The notes beneath the pieces were generated by a model that did not search any database, was not told where the DNA came from, and worked only from the letters and a program-made list of their open reading frames with translations. Below are positions 62,533-64,000 of a stretch of DNA of 64,000 nt, one piece after another. A program made the position numbers and the translations under genes. Numbering within the stretch: the first letter of the stretch is position 1; each line of letters begins with the position of its first letter. Origin of the DNA: Kalmusia sp. IMI 367209 (Eukaryota; Ascomycota; Dothideomycetes; Pleosporales; Didymosphaeriaceae); assembly GCA_027946365.1 (NCBI GenBank), contig JAPEUQ010000002.1:3286001-3350000 (forward strand), in the 5' to 3' direction.

Positions 62533-64000
62533 CCCCGGATTTCTTGTCCTTTAATTCACTGTCTCGCCTCCAAGGCACATCAACGTCTTCATATTTTTGT
62601 TTGTACGCCTGTGGAAGTGCACTACGTATTTTTAATTCCCTATTCTGATTCAGTGACATATGCTCATGAGGACTTTCGTGTAGGAGTAGCAATAATTTAT
62701 ACAAAATCAGTAGCAACAATATTCAGACGCAAATAAGATTATTATACAGACGAGATAGGTTTGGATATTATATAGAAGAAATAGTTTTGCATAGAATTTA
62801 CTAACATAGGGTCTCTTACTTATTTTGAAACACCTATCTGGTCAGCTCCATGGACGCATTCAACATGGTTTCACCAAGATTTGTGTAGGTTTTTGTTCTG
62901 CCTTCGCACAGTTCCAGCTCGAGATAATTTTACAATAGAATCAAGACATCACTCCATGTCCTGGTATTGGTAAGGTTATAGTGCCATAATGGAGGGAGTA
63001 TATTGTGAGGGGCGAAACAGTCGTAAAGTCAGCTCCTTTATTCGCAAGCCAACCTCCATCATCGTACACACCAATTTGTCTTCAGAGACGCATTGTTTGG
63101 TCGTAGCTACTTACGGCTTTTTTTCTTCCTTTCCCCTTGCCAAAGGCAACGAGCCGAAGTGGAACTCCTTTTCCCTTCAAATTAAACCTACATGGCTGAT
63201 AACACTGCGGCTTTCCCACGGAAAACAGGGAGCAGTGTTCCGCAACGTGTGGGCGAAGAGTAACCTACGTAACCTGCAAACCTTTCACGCCGCCATATAG
63301 CGCTAATCGCTATGTCTATGTTTCCGTCGCTTAGTAGCACATTAGTTCGCGATGATGCTCGCCAGTACCGTTCCCGCCCCGTCGACGATAAGGCATAAGC
63401 ACAGGCCAATGTGTTTTTCTTGGACTGATTTCGAACATGACCGGTATCTGGCCTATTTTTCAACCCAATCAAACAACACTCCATGTCTACCAAATTTCTA
63501 AATTTTAATAACCCCCGCCGCCCCGGAAGCCCCTGCAAGCTACGAAGCAAGCGTGAAGAGCGAAAGTCCGCAACCCCAGCCCTTCAAAATGATCTACAAT
63601 AGCGACGATAGTCGGGGACCAGAGGTAGAACGGGACCGTCGGACAATGGTGACGTTAGGCAATCTCATTGATTCCTTGCAGGAAGCGGGACATTGCTTGG
63701 GTCCCTGTTTCTTTTCTTCCCGAGGCAAGCCCGGGCATGGAAGGAGGGCGCTCGAATCTTCAGACCGAAGGCCAACGGTAGTCCATGCACACCGCGCACT
63801 GTAATTTTATGGTGCAATTTGCTGGGAACGTGTGAAGAGGGGATTTGTTGCAACGCGAGCGACCTTCCATGGTCAATGTCTGCCGCTAGTTAACATACAA
63901 AAAGCTGGGTCGATCCAGTTCTTGTAGCGAATGTACTCGTCATCAACTCATCGTCATATATCAGTCATCGTCCCATGCTGATCGTTACCAACGTCTATTC
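62533..64000. other. gene-poor right end
   Basis: AT-rich at 62.5-63 kb, then ordinary composition. Frames such as 62989-63300 and 63188-63550 have no motif or splice support. No gene is seen. Confidence 0.45.

Overview
The window looks like nuclear DNA of a filamentous ascomycete, most likely a dothideomycete of the order Pleosporales. This is inferred from the gene set (StuA, NAD-GDH, ATG7, an ascomycete laccase with a DSGL tail) and from intron style: mostly short introns of about 50-250 nt with GTAAGT-like donors, CTAAC/CTGAC-like branch points and CAG/TAG acceptors. No tRNA, rRNA, CRISPR or intact transposon was recognised by eye.

Region by region. 0-12.6 kb is conserved housekeeping territory: the 3' end of an unknown gene, a lysine/alanine-rich basic protein with a 15-nt micro-exon, NAD-dependent glutamate dehydrogenase (GDH2), a Ppx/GppA-fold protein (RTG2), the RFT1 glycolipid translocator and a GNAT acetyltransferase sharing a 262-bp divergent promoter with RFT1. 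14-17.5 kb holds a patatin-like phospholipase whose frame is broken and a four-helix membrane protein. 17.5-22.5 kb is gene-poor. 22.6-34.3 kb carries a laccase with a frame break just before its last copper motif, ATG7 and a cytochrome P450. 34.3-42.9 kb is an 8.5-kb stretch without a recognisable gene that leads into the APSES regulator stuA and probably contains its regulatory DNA and long 5' leader. Fimbrin follows. 48.5-57 kb is an accessory-looking stretch: a candidate small secreted protein, a Gln-Gly-Thr repeat protein with a Cys-rich tail, a chimeric ORF holding 119 bp of a monooxygenase gene, an 11-nt minisatellite, a secreted Thr/Glu/Asp-rich repeat protein and a single-pass membrane protein. 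57.9-60.7 kb has a class I sirtuin and the intact donor-like FAD monooxygenase. The last 3.3 kb is gene-poor and holds a 543-bp fold-back with 116-bp arms.

The housekeeping genes (GDH2, RTG2, RFT1, ATG7, stuA, fimbrin, sirtuin) are intact under simple splice models. The apparent frame breaks all fall in accessory families (patatin, laccase, single-pass membrane protein), which suggests local decay, although sequencing or assembly indels cannot be excluded here. Exon positions were derived by hand from splice consensus, reading phase and family motifs; no transcript evidence was available.
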